Source: Azospirillum sp. TSO22-1 (GTDB lineage Bacteria; Pseudomonadota; Alphaproteobacteria; Azospirillales; Azospirillaceae). Taken from it: a stretch of 64,000 bases of DNA. Of the stretch, positions 54,649 through 64,000 are shown one piece after another. The notes beneath the pieces were generated by a model that was given only the letters and a program-made list of their open reading frames with translations, made no database searches and was not told the origin of the DNA. Position numbers and translations under genes: made by a program. Every line of letters starts with the position of its first letter. Position 1 is the stretch's first letter. Location: positions 20,654 to 84,653 of the forward strand of contig NZ_LGQZ01000057.1 in NCBI RefSeq assembly GCF_003116015.1. The letters are read 5' to 3'.

Positions 54649-56316
54649 TTACTGAAGCTGTGACAGCAGGCGCGAGCCGCGGGTGACGATGCGGGCACCG
54701 GGCTCGACCCCGGCGACGATCAGCACGTTGCGGCCGTCCAGCACCTCGGTCTTGACCGTGTGCGGCATGAAGACCTCGGGCTCCACCAGTTCCCACACCT
54801 GCTCGGCGCCGCTGGAATCGGCGACCAGCGCCTCGCGCGGCAGCGGGATGCCCTGCTGAAGCTTGTTGCGGTTGCGCACCGACACGGTGACCGGCCGGCC
54901 GACGCGCAGCCCTTCGATGGGCGTGTCGATGCGGAACATCACCGGCACCGACTGCTGCTGCAGCGCGAGGCCGCTGCCGATGTAGGTGAGGTCGAGCGTC
55001 TGCCCCTCCGGCGTCACCGCCAGGGCGGAGATGCCGGCCACGGCGTCGCGGACCATGTCCGGATCGGCGGCCACCGCCTCGATCCACAGGCGCTGCGGGC
55101 TGACGATCTCGAAGATCTTCTCGCCGGGGTGCACGACGCGGCCGTTGATGGCGTTGGACAGGCTGATGACGCCGTCGCTGGCGGCGCGCAGCACCTCCTG
55201 CGTCTGCAGCATCGGCAGCAGCGCGGCGCGTTCGCGGCGCAGGCCGTCCAGCTTGGTCTCGGCCTGCAGGATCTTGCCGTCGCGGAACGGTACGAACCAG
55301 AACTGCTTAAGGATTTCAAGGCTCTCCGCGGATATGCGGATCTCGTTGGTGAGGCGGGCGACCTCGCGCTTCACCTGGCTGCGGTCGACCACGCCGACGG
55401 CCGGGGTGACGTAGCCCAGCACCTCGCCTTGCTTCACCGTCTGACCGAGAACGGGGAAGCCGGTGCGCGGCGGCTCGATGCGGCCGAGCAGGCTGGCCTC
55501 GACGTCACCGTGCGCGTTGGGGTCGGGGACGATGCGGCCGGGCAGGCGCACGGTGAGCGCGCTCTGCCGGGTGTCGGCCTTCTGCGTGCGGATTTCGAAC
55601 AGCCGCTGCAGCGGCTTCGGCACGAAGTACGAGCCGTCGGGGCGGCGCTGTGACTTGTCGAGCGCCAGACCGGCCAGCGTGCGCGTGTCCACCGGCTCGG
55701 GCGCCGGGGCGGGTGCCGCCGCTGGAGGCGGTTCAGAGGTGCGCAGCCGTGGCGGCTCCGCCGGCGGCTTCGGCTCGGCAGCCTTGGGGGCGGGAGCCGG
55801 TGTGGGCGCTGCGGCCGTCTCGCCCGGAGGCGGGGCGGGAGCGGCCTTTCCGTCCGTGGCCATGGTATCCGCCACGACCGCGCGCGCGCCGTCGGACACG
55901 TGCACCGGCGCCACCGGCGTGCCGTTGATGCCGAAGACGTACTCCACCTCCCAGGTGAACTGCTTGAGCGCCTCGGCGGTGACGCCGAGGCGGTGTCCGA
56001 CCGCCTCCCCCGCGGCGCCCGCGGCGTCGCTGACCGTGGTGGCGGCGCTCGACGCGGTCTGGCCGACCCAGCCGGCCACCCCGCCGGCGACGCCGCCGAC
56101 CCAGCCGGCGACGGCCGGCAGGGACACGGCGGGAGCAGTCGGAGCCGCAGAAGGGCGCGCCGTCGCGGCGCGTGGCGGCGCCAGCGTCTCGTCGAGGTCT
56201 TCGGCCGGCCCTTGTGTCCAGCGCCCGGCGTGCGCGGAATCGGCGAGCATCAGGCCAACCGCCAGCAGGACGGCGGTTCCTCTCCGCCAGGAGCGTGAGG
56301 GTCGCTCGGAACCCAT
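54649..56316 (-). CDS. RND periplasmic adaptor (membrane fusion protein) with long N-terminal extension
   Basis: About 555 residues from the ATG at 56316 (a GTG at 56337 is possible). The C-terminal 340 residues form the adaptor: lipoyl-like and beta-barrel pieces (VNGR-type SNAINGRVVHPGEKIFEIV, then GLRVGRPVTVSVRN). The N-terminal 210 residues are unusual: a signal peptide, a Gly/Ala/Val-rich region (GWVGGVAGGVAGWVG) and long Pro/Ala-rich stretches. It is the first gene of the RND operon, and the extra part may reach the peptidoglycan or the pump. Confidence 0.8.
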   Translation of the reverse strand: MGSERPSRSWRRGTAVLLAVGLMLADSAHAGRWTQGPAEDLDETLAPPRAATARPSAAPTAPAVSLPAVAGWVGGVAGGVAGWVGQTASSAATTVSDAAGAAGEAVGHRLGVTAEALKQFTWEVEYVFGINGTPVAPVHVSDGARAVVADTMATDGKAAPAPPPGETAAAPTPAPAPKAAEPKPPAEPPRLRTSEPPPAAAPAPAPEPVDTRTLAGLALDKSQRRPDGSYFVPKPLQRLFEIRTQKADTRQSALTVRLPGRIVPDPNAHGDVEASLLGRIEPPRTGFPVLGQTVKQGEVLGYVTPAVGVVDRSQVKREVARLTNEIRISAESLEILKQFWFVPFRDGKILQAETKLDGLRRERAALLPMLQTQEVLRAASDGVISLSNAINGRVVHPGEKIFEIVSPQRLWIEAVAADPDMVRDAVAGISALAVTPEGQTLDLTYIGSGLALQQQSVPVMFRIDTPIEGLRVGRPVTVSVRNRNKLQQGIPLPREALVADSSGAEQVWELVEPEVFMPHTVKTEVLDGRNVLIVAGVEPGARIVTRGSRLLSQLQ

Positions 56317-56488
56317 GTCGCACACGTTCGGCTCCACTCTTGCCCGCCCTTCTAGCCCGATCGATTTTGCCTCATTCGACCTTCATGGGCAAAGCAATCG
56401 TCCCTTGCAAGGATATCGTGCGAACGAAACTGTCCAAACCGGGATGGCTGCTCCGGCCGAGCGTGCGACGGAAGTGGTGACCGGACGA

Positions 56489-57352
56489 TTAATGCGCCGC
56501 GCCGCCGGCCTGCGCCTCGGCCCCGGTGGCCAGCTCGATCAACTCAGTGGTGATCTGCTCCTGTCGCAGGCGGCGGACGACGCCGGTCAGCTCGTCCAGC
56601 GTCGCCTCGATGTTCTGGCGCGCCGCCATCATCACCAGCAGCCGCGCCGCGTTCTCGGCGGCGAAGCTCTCCATGGCGGCGCGGACCAGCAGGGCGAAGA
56701 CGTACTCGTCCACCAGATGCGCCACCAGATCGGCCGCCGGCAGGTTGGTCAAGGGCGGCACCGCCCCGCCCGCCGCCGGGAAGCGCGCGAGGTCGAGCGG
56801 CAGCAGCGCCTCGCGGACGACATCCGGCGCCCCGCCGGACACGGTGCGGCCGTACAGCAGCTCGACCCGGCTCAACCGGTCCTCGGCGGCGGCGCGGTAG
56901 AGCGCCTCGGCGACCCGGCGGGCGGTGGCCGTCACGCCGTCGGTGTGGGTGGCCATCGGCAGCCACCAGTCGGCCGGGCGCCCGCGCTCCTCCAGCAGCG
57001 CCGCGCCGCGGCTGCCGACCACCCACAGGGCGTGCCCCGGCGAGGCGGTCCGGGCGGTGTCGGCCAGTCGCTCGGCGAAGGCGCCGACGAAGCCGTGCTC
57101 GGGCGCGAACAGCACCAGCGCTGGCCTGCCCCGCCCGTTGCGCGACGGCCAGCGGCCGGGCGTGCCGCGTCGGAGCGCCACCGCCTGCGCCAGTGCGCCG
57201 GCCACCACCTCGGCGTAGGTTCGGGTGCCGGCCAGCATCGCCGAGGCCTGCTGCAGCCGCACCGCGGCCAGCGACCGCATGGCGTCGGTGACCGTGCCCA
57301 GCTCCTCGACGCTGGCACGGCGGGACTCGACCTCGGAGAGGCGTTCGACCAT
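56489..57352 (-). CDS. atpG: ATP synthase gamma subunit (N-ATPase)
   Basis: A 287-residue gamma subunit, the rotating shaft of the F1 part. Two terminal helices make the coiled coil (N-terminal VERLSEVESRRASVEEL, C-terminal LRQEQITTELIELATGAEAQ). It is the last gene of the N-ATPase operon, overlapping atpA by one base (TGATG). As usual for N-type ATPases there is no delta subunit gene. Confidence 0.85.
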   Translation of the reverse strand: MVERLSEVESRRASVEELGTVTDAMRSLAAVRLQQASAMLAGTRTYAEVVAGALAQAVALRRGTPGRWPSRNGRGRPALVLFAPEHGFVGAFAERLADTARTASPGHALWVVGSRGAALLEERGRPADWWLPMATHTDGVTATARRVAEALYRAAAEDRLSRVELLYGRTVSGGAPDVVREALLPLDLARFPAAGGAVPPLTNLPAADLVAHLVDEYVFALLVRAAMESFAAENAARLLVMMAARQNIEATLDELTGVVRRLRQEQITTELIELATGAEAQAGGAAH

Positions 57353-58818
57353 CAGGAGCCTCCCAGGCCGGCGGCGGCCTCACGCATCAGGGCCTTCAGG
57401 TCTGGATCCGGCCGCGTCTCCAGCAGCGCCGCCAGCGCGCTTCGAAAGCGCGGCACCGCCTCCACCGGCAGCCGGTCGAGCGTGCCGTCGGAGAGCGCCG
57501 TCAGTTGCGCCACCTGCAAGGCGAGCGGTTGCGGATTTGAATGGCGCTGCGCCAGCAAAGCCCGCATGCGCTGGCCGTGCGCCACGGCGGCGCGGGTCTT
57601 CTCGTCGACCATGCCGCCGAAGCGGGTGAACACCTCCAGCTCCAGGAACTGCGCGTATTGCAGGCGCAGCGGCTCGGCCAGCGCGCGCAGCTCCGGCGGC
57701 TGCGCCTTGCCGCCGACGCGCGAGACGCTGCGGCCGACGTCCACCGCCGGCTTCTGCCCCTCGTGGAACAGCTTGGCGTCCAGGTAGACCTGCCCATCGG
57801 TGATCGAGATCAGGTTGGTCGGGATGTAGGCGGAGAGGTTGCCGGCCTGCGTCTCGGCGATCGGCAGCGCGGTCAGTGAGCCGCCGCCCCGGGCGGGCGA
57901 CAGCTTGGCGGCACGCTCCAGCAGGCGGGAATGCAGACAGAACACGTCGCCCGGATAGGCCTCCCGCCCCGGCGGGCGGCGCAGCAGCAGGGAAAGCTGG
58001 CGGTGCACGGCCGCGTGCTTGGTCAGGTCATCGACGATCACCAGGGCGTGCCGGCCGCTGTCGCGGAAATGCTCGGCCATGGTGAAGGCGGTGTAGGGGG
58101 CCAGCCATTGCAGTCCCGGCGGCGCGTCGGCCGGGGCGACGACGAACAGCGTGCGGCCCAAGGCGCCGCCGCGCCGCACCGCCTCGATGACCTCGCGCAC
58201 GCCGGACGCCTTCTGCCCGATCGCGGCGTAGACGCAGAACACGTCGCCGTCCCTCTGGTTCAGGATGGCATCGACCGCGATGGAGGTCTTGCCCACCGCC
58301 CGGTCGCCGATCAGCAGCTCGCGCTGGCCGCGGCCCAGCGGGAACAGAGCATCGATGATGGCGGTGCCGGTCAACAGCGGTTCGGTCACCGCGGCGCGGT
58401 CGGCGATGGAGGGGGCGGGACGCTCCACCGGCTCGAAGCGCTCCGCCGCCACCGGCGCGCCCTCGTCGAGCGGCTGGCCGAGCGGGTCGAGCACCCGCCC
58501 CATCAGCGCGTCGCCGACCGGCACCCGCACCACCGCGCCGGTCCCGTGCACCGGCGCGCCGGCCGACAGGTGGCGGTCCTCGCCCAGCAGGATGCAGCCG
58601 ATCTCGCCGTCCAGGTCGACCGCCAGCCCGGCCACGCCGCCGGGGAACAGCAGCAGTTCGTCCGCCCGCGTCTCCGGCAGGCCGGACACCCGCGCGATGC
58701 CGTCGCCGACCGAGACGATGCGGCCGACGAACTCGAAGCGCGGCTCGGCCCGCACGCCGTCCAGCCGGCGCGCCGCCGCGGGGACCCAGGCGTCAAGCGC
58801 TTGCGTGAGCGTCGTCAT
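57352..58818 (-). CDS. atpA: ATP synthase alpha subunit (N-ATPase)
   Basis: A 488-residue alpha subunit. Walker A is GDRAVGKTS. The non-catalytic site region includes the typical [22 protein letters not shown]. It overlaps atpF by 26 bp. Confidence 0.92.
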   Translation of the reverse strand: [488 protein letters not shown]

Positions 58819-59539
58819 CGCGGGTCAGCTCCTCCGTCGCCTCGGCCAGCGCCTGCTTCCATGAGTGGCGCAGCACGGTGTGCGGGAAGTGCAGTTCCAC
58901 CCCGGCGATCAGGCCGGGATCCTCGGCGGCCTCCAGCGCCACCGGCCGGCCGAGCGCCGCCGCCAGCCGCTCCCGCCACGGCGCCGGGTCGAGCGGTGTG
59001 ACCGTCACGAGGCGCACCGGGACCGGCGTCTCTCCGCCGGCCAGGGCGTGGCGTTGCGCCTCCGGCAAGTCCTCGACGCTGCGGCAGGCGGCGTCCAGGA
59101 AGCGGCCGTCGTCGCCCCCGGCGGCGCGCAGCAGCCGGCCGGCCAGATCGGTGCCGAGCGCCGCGGCCTGCCCGTGCAGCGCGGCCAGCGCCTGTCGGCG
59201 CTCCTCCTCCAGCCGGGCGCGGGCATCGGCGAGCAGGCGGTCGGCCTCGGCCCGCGCCCCGTCGAGGAGCGCGGCGCGTTCCGCCTCGGCCGCGGCGCGG
59301 GCGGCGGCGAGCAGGCGGTCGCGCTCGGCGGCGAGGCCGGCGCGGGCGTCCTCCAGGCCGTGGCGCATCCCGTCGGCCTCCTGCCGGATGGCCTCGGCCT
59401 GGGTGCGCACGCGCTCGGTCGCGGCCTGCCGTTCGGCGATCACGGCCAGCACCGGACGGTACAGGAAATGGCGGAGCAGCCACACCAGGATCAGGAAATT
59501 GACCGCCTGGAGAAGCAGCGTCCAGCCGTCGACATGCAT
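58793..59539 (-). CDS. atpF: ATP synthase b-type subunit (N-ATPase)
   Basis: A 248-residue b subunit. A single N-terminal membrane span (LLLQAVNFLILVWLLRHFLY) is followed by a long charged coiled coil rich in Ala/Glu/Arg and a delta-like C-terminal part (residues about 180-240). This makes it longer than ordinary b subunits and may replace the missing delta subunit. Confidence 0.85.
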   Translation of the reverse strand: MHVDGWTLLLQAVNFLILVWLLRHFLYRPVLAVIAERQAATERVRTQAEAIRQEADGMRHGLEDARAGLAAERDRLLAAARAAAEAERAALLDGARAEADRLLADARARLEEERRQALAALHGQAAALGTDLAGRLLRAAGGDDGRFLDAACRSVEDLPEAQRHALAGGETPVPVRLVTVTPLDPAPWRERLAAALGRPVALEAAEDPGLIAGVELHFPHTVLRHSWKQALAEATEELTRDDDAHASA

Positions 59540-59549
59540 GGCGCGCCTC

Positions 59550-59789
59550 TCAGGCGAACGGGTTGGCGAACAGCAGCAGCAGTGCCACGACGAGGCAGTA
59601 GATCGCCATCGTCTCGATCATGGCGAGGCCGACGAACAGCGTGCGCGACAGCGTGTTGGCCGCTTCCGGCTGGCGGGCGATGGCCTCCATGGCGGCGGCG
59701 ACCGCGCGGCCTTCGGCGAGCGCCGGTCCGATGGCCCCGACCGACACGGCGATCACCGCGCCCAGGATGCTGATGGCATGGACGTCCAT
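59550..59789 (-). CDS. atpE: ATP synthase c subunit (N-ATPase)
   Basis: A 79-residue two-helix ring subunit. The ion-binding set is E26, E59, T60 and Y64 ([10 protein letters not shown] and [11 protein letters not shown]). By comparison with sodium-binding c subunits (Gln/Glu in helix 1, Glu-Ser/Thr in helix 2 and a Tyr five residues on), it is predicted to bind Na+. Gly/Ala-rich helix packing is normal. Confidence 0.88.
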   Translation of the reverse strand: MDVHAISILGAVIAVSVGAIGPALAEGRAVAAAMEAIARQPEAANTLSRTLFVGLAMIETMAIYCLVVALLLLFANPFA

Positions 59790-59792
59790 GGC

Positions 59793-60467
59793 TTATCCCC
59801 TCTCGATGGAACCGACGGCGCCGCCGATGAACACCGCGGCGAGGATGGTGAAGATGTACGCCTGCACGAGGCCGAGCAGCAGTTCGAGCGCCATCAGCGG
59901 CACCGGCACGAACAGCCCGGCCAGCGACAGCACGATGGCGATGACGAACTCTCCGCTCATGACGTTGCCGAACAGGCGCACCGACAGCGAGAAGGCCCGC
60001 GTCACCTCGGACAGCAGGTTGAGCGGCAGCAGGAGCGGCGTGGGGTGCGCGAAGCCCTTGAGGTATGCCCACAGCCCGCGCGCCCGGATGCCGTAGACTT
60101 GGCTGCCCAGCAGCACGATCAGCGCCAGCGCCGCGGCGGTCTCGATGAACGCGGTCGGCGCCTTCAGGCCCGGCATCAGCCCGGACAGGTTGGCGGTGGC
60201 GAGGTAGAGGAACAGCGTGCCGAGCAACGGCAGGAACGGCGTGGCGTCGGCCTGCATGGTCTCGCCGATCTGCTTTTGCAGCGTCTGGACGATCAGTTCC
60301 AGCACCGCCTGCACCCGCCCCGGCCGCTCCACCGTCAGCCGCCGCGTCGCCAGCACGGCCGCGAGGGTCAGCAGCGCCATCAGCCCCCAGGTGGTCACCA
60401 CCGGCAGCGTCACCGGCACGGGGCCGAGCGTGAAGACGACGGGGGCGGTGAGCGGGGATTCCGTCAT
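59793..60467 (-). CDS. atpB: ATP synthase a subunit (N-ATPase)
   Basis: A 224-residue membrane subunit with five or six spans. The conserved arginine that faces the c ring is in SLSVRLFGNVMSGEF. The ATG at 60467 overlaps the atpR stop. Confidence 0.88.
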   Translation of the reverse strand: MTESPLTAPVVFTLGPVPVTLPVVTTWGLMALLTLAAVLATRRLTVERPGRVQAVLELIVQTLQKQIGETMQADATPFLPLLGTLFLYLATANLSGLMPGLKAPTAFIETAAALALIVLLGSQVYGIRARGLWAYLKGFAHPTPLLLPLNLLSEVTRAFSLSVRLFGNVMSGEFVIAIVLSLAGLFVPVPLMALELLLGLVQAYIFTILAAVFIGGAVGSIERG

Positions 60468-60718
60468 CACGCCCTCCGCACCGCGATTTCCTTGGCCGCC
60501 TGAAACCCAGCCAGCATGCCGAGCAGCGCCGCCGCCCCACCGAACATCGCCGCCAGAGTGAAGCCCGTGACCGCTCCACCGATGCGCAGCAGATGCAACG
60601 GGACGGTGCGCCTGGCGTCGCCATTCAGGGTCAGCCGGGTTCCTGTCGCAAGCCCGCGGAAGAACGCGTAGCCCAACCCGGCGCCGGCGAGAAATCCAAG
60701 GAGGACGTGCAGGACCAT
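60467..60718 (-). CDS. atpR: AtpR, small membrane subunit of N-ATPase operon
   Basis: An 83-residue protein with three short hydrophobic stretches. It occupies the atpR position in the N-ATPase order atpDCQRBEFAG. Presumed to help assemble the a and c subunits. Assignment rests on position and size. Confidence 0.7.
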   Translation of the reverse strand: MVLHVLLGFLAGAGLGYAFFRGLATGTRLTLNGDARRTVPLHLLRIGGAVTGFTLAAMFGGAAALLGMLAGFQAAKEIAVRRA

Positions 60719-60721
60719 GGC

Positions 60722-61009
60722 TCAGCGCTCCTGCTCGATGCGTTTCCAGGCCAGCCAGCCGCCGACCGCCACCCCGGCGAAGATCAGCGAGGCCGTCCAG
60801 AAGATCCCGCCGCCGGCCAGCCCGTCCAGCCAGCGCCCGGCGAACAGCCCGGCCAGCGTGGGCGCCACCACCAGCCAGCCGAGCGCACCGATCAGCGCGA
60901 GGTTGCGGCCGACCGGCCGTTCGCCTTCCCTGGCCCAGCGTTCGCGCCGTTCGCGGCGGCGGCGGATGGGCTCGGCCATGCGGTGGCCGTTGTGGCTGGG
61001 ATCGGTCAT
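60722..61009 (-). CDS. atpQ: AtpQ (AtpI-like) small membrane protein
   Basis: A 95-residue protein. A basic N-terminus is followed by two membrane spans (ALGWLVVAPTLAGLFAGRWL and FWTASLIFAGVAVGGWLAW), as in AtpI/AtpQ. It overlaps the atpC stop by 4 bp. Assignment is by position and topology. Confidence 0.7.
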   Translation of the reverse strand: MTDPSHNGHRMAEPIRRRRERRERWAREGERPVGRNLALIGALGWLVVAPTLAGLFAGRWLDGLAGGGIFWTASLIFAGVAVGGWLAWKRIEQER

Positions 61010-61454
61010 GGCGATTCCTCCAGACCATCGCGGGTGGCCTGCAACGGGCCTGTCGGCCGCCGCTCGGGCCGCAGGTAGGCGAGGATGTGGCGCACCGCCG
61101 CCAGATGCATGCGCCGGGCGCCGGTGCGCGCCTCCCCCTCCTCCTCGCGGGCTTGGCGGAAGCGGGCGAGCACGTCGTGCTCCAGCGCCCCAAGGTCGTC
61201 GCCAACCACCGCCTCGCGCGTCGCCACCGCGATCCGGGCGCCGCCGGACACCGTCAGCACGCCGCCGTGCACCGCGCAGTGTCCCTCGCGCCCGTCGGCG
61301 CGGCGCCAGCTCACCACCGAGACGCTGAGCGCCGTCAGCAGGTCGGCGTGACCGGGCAGGACGCCGAATCCGCCGCTGGCGTCCTCGGCGCGCAGGTGGA
61401 CGACGTCCGGCACGCGGGCGGCGACGGCGGTGGGCGTGGTGATCACGAGGTCCA

Positions 61455-61455
<1 letters not shown>
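61006..61455 (-). CDS. atpC: ATP synthase epsilon subunit (N-ATPase)
   Basis: A 149-residue epsilon subunit. The N-terminal beta-sandwich (FGVLPGHADLLTALSVSVVSW) is followed by a C-terminal helical hairpin. It starts within the atpD stop (TGATG overlap at 61455). Confidence 0.85.
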
Positions 61456-62921
<1,466 letters not shown>

Positions 62922-63014
62922 TTATCCTATACCCTTGGGCCGGATATCGGGAATGCGGCATGCTCGCCCCAGCCATCCCGTGCTAGAGTGCGGCATTGGG
63001 AAGGAGGCCCCACG

Positions 63015-64000
63015 ATGAAGGCGATGGTCCTCACGCGCCCCAACACGCCGCTGGTCGAGACCGCCCTGCCCGACCCGGTGCCCGGCCCGCGCCAGGTGCT
63101 CATCAAGGTGCACGCCTGCGCCGTCTGCCGCACCGACCTGCATGTCATCGATGGCGAGCTGCCGCACCCGGCGCTGCCGCTGGTGCCGGGGCATGAGATC
63201 ATCGGCACCGTGGTCGCCGCCGGGCCCGACGTGGGGCGGCTGGGCGTGGGCACCCGCGTCGGCGTGCCGTGGCTGGCCTGGAGCTGCGGGGAGTGCGGCT
63301 ACTGCCGTTCGGGGCGCGAGAACCTGTGCGACCGGGCGCGCTACACCGGCTATCAGGTGAACGGCGGCTACGCAGAGCTGACGGTGGCGGACGAGCGCTA
63401 CGTGTTCCCGATCCCGGACTCCTACAGCGATGTGGAGGCGGCGCCGCTGATGTGCGCCGGCCTGATCGGCTACCGCGCGCTGCGCATGGCGGGCGAGGCC
63501 AAGCGGCTCGGGCTATACGGCTTCGGCGCGGCGGCGCACATCGTGGCGCAGGTGGCCGTGTGGCAGGGGCGCACCGTCCACGCCTTCACCCGCTCCGGCG
63601 ACGCGGAGGCGCAGGCGTTGGCGCGCGCGCTGGGTGCCAAGTGGGCCGGCGGGTCGGAAGAGGCGCCACCGGAGCCGCTCGACGCCGCGATCCTGTTCGC
63701 GCCCGTGGGCGCGCTGGTGCCGCTGGCGCTGAAGGCGGTGGTGAAGGGCGGCACCGTGGTCTGCGCCGGCATCCACATGAGCGACATCCCGTCCTTCCCC
63801 TACGACCTGCTGTGGGGCGAACGGGTGGTGCGTTCGGTCGCCAACCTGACGCGCCGCGACGGCGAGGAGTTCCTGGAACTGGCGCCCAAGGTGCCGGTGC
63901 GCACCACGACGACGACCTTCCCGCTCGCCCGGGCCAACGAGGCGGTGAACCGGCTGCGCGCCGGGCAATTGGCCGGAGCGGCGGTGCTGACGGGCGGATA
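63015..64000 (+). CDS. Zinc-dependent alcohol dehydrogenase family protein (cut at window edge)
   Basis: About 328 residues visible; the stop codon is cut at the window end (last bases TA). The structural zinc site is CGECGYCRSGRENLC. The catalytic zinc region has Cys in CAVCRTDLH and His in VPGHEIIGTV. It resembles zinc-dependent alcohol dehydrogenases of the AdhA/threonine-dehydrogenase-like class. The ATG at 63015 is preceded by AAGGAGG. The NAD(P) fold (LYGFGAAAHIVAQVA) is complete. Confidence 0.85.
   Translation, partial: MKAMVLTRPNTPLVETALPDPVPGPRQVLIKVHACAVCRTDLHVIDGELPHPALPLVPGHEIIGTVVAAGPDVGRLGVGTRVGVPWLAWSCGECGYCRSGRENLCDRARYTGYQVNGGYAELTVADERYVFPIPDSYSDVEAAPLMCAGLIGYRALRMAGEAKRLGLYGFGAAAHIVAQVAVWQGRTVHAFTRSGDAEAQALARALGAKWAGGSEEAPPEPLDAAILFAPVGALVPLALKAVVKGGTVVCAGIHMSDIPSFPYDLLWGERVVRSVANLTRRDGEEFLELAPKVPVRTTTTTFPLARANEAVNRLRAGQLAGAAVLTGG

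Noticed and set aside
56416..56440. A sequence resembling the MarR operator upstream of the RND adaptor gene.
   Set aside because: The right half (GAACGAAACTGTCCAAAC) is similar, but the left arm does not match and the dyad is lost.

Overview
The window looks like chromosomal DNA of a GC-rich alphaproteobacterium, most likely a Rhodospirillales/Azospirillum-type organism. This is inferred from the GcrA-type regulator, the paa gene set, the liv transporter next to aromatic genes, the group 3b hydrogenase and the N-type ATPase operon. No rRNA gene or taxonomic marker is present to prove it.

Layout. (1) Positions 1 to about 11832 are an integrated, apparently mobilizable element sitting at the 3' end of a tRNA-Glu(CTC) gene (11822-11897). 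From the tRNA leftward it carries a tyrosine integrase, a large replication/primase-like protein, small ORFs with a resolvase remnant, an HTH protein, a repeat-rich intergenic region that is a candidate oriT, a mobC-like gene, a relaxase, and cargo: a zincin-motif protein, small unknowns, and an AT-rich DUF262 + HNH gene pair resembling a restriction/defence module. Its left end lies outside the window. (2) 11.9-13.0 kb: a GcrA-like regulator, a small unknown and a pair of DnaA-box-like sites. (3) 13.0-19.3 kb: a nucleotide-sugar epimerase, then a group 3b bidirectional [NiFe]-hydrogenase operon with a cyclic-nucleotide-binding protein and a maturation protease. (4) 19.4-24.0 kb: miscellaneous single genes. 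(5) 24.0-50.5 kb: a large aromatic-catabolism region. (6) 50.7-56.3 kb: an HME-type RND efflux operon. (7) 56.5-62.9 kb: a complete nine-gene N-ATPase operon (atpDCQRBEFAG, minus strand). (8) A zinc alcohol dehydrogenase runs off the right edge.

The aromatic region appears to hold two interleaved pathways. One is the phenylacetyl-CoA route: paaK ligase, paaG/paaH/paaI/paaJ beta-oxidation genes, paaN ring-opening aldehyde dehydrogenase, paaY thioesterase and the paaX repressor. The canonical paaABCDE epoxidase is not in the window. Near paaX there are instead a lone PaaA-like diiron protein with an unrecognised small partner, a different ferritin-like diiron protein followed by a ferredoxin reductase, and a flavodoxin gene overlapping paaN. 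The second set is homogentisate-like: a class A FAD hydroxylase with a DUF2783 partner, a short HmgA-type dioxygenase, a fumarylacetoacetase-type hydrolase, a hemerythrin-like protein, an MBL-fold protein and a LivKHMGF transporter. A similar 18-bp palindromic motif precedes livK, lies between hmgA and marR, and precedes the FAD hydroxylase, suggesting that the MarR protein at 39683 controls this second set as one regulon.

Coordinates, strands and motifs come from reading the sequence. Functions come from recognised family motifs and gene context; no database search was run.
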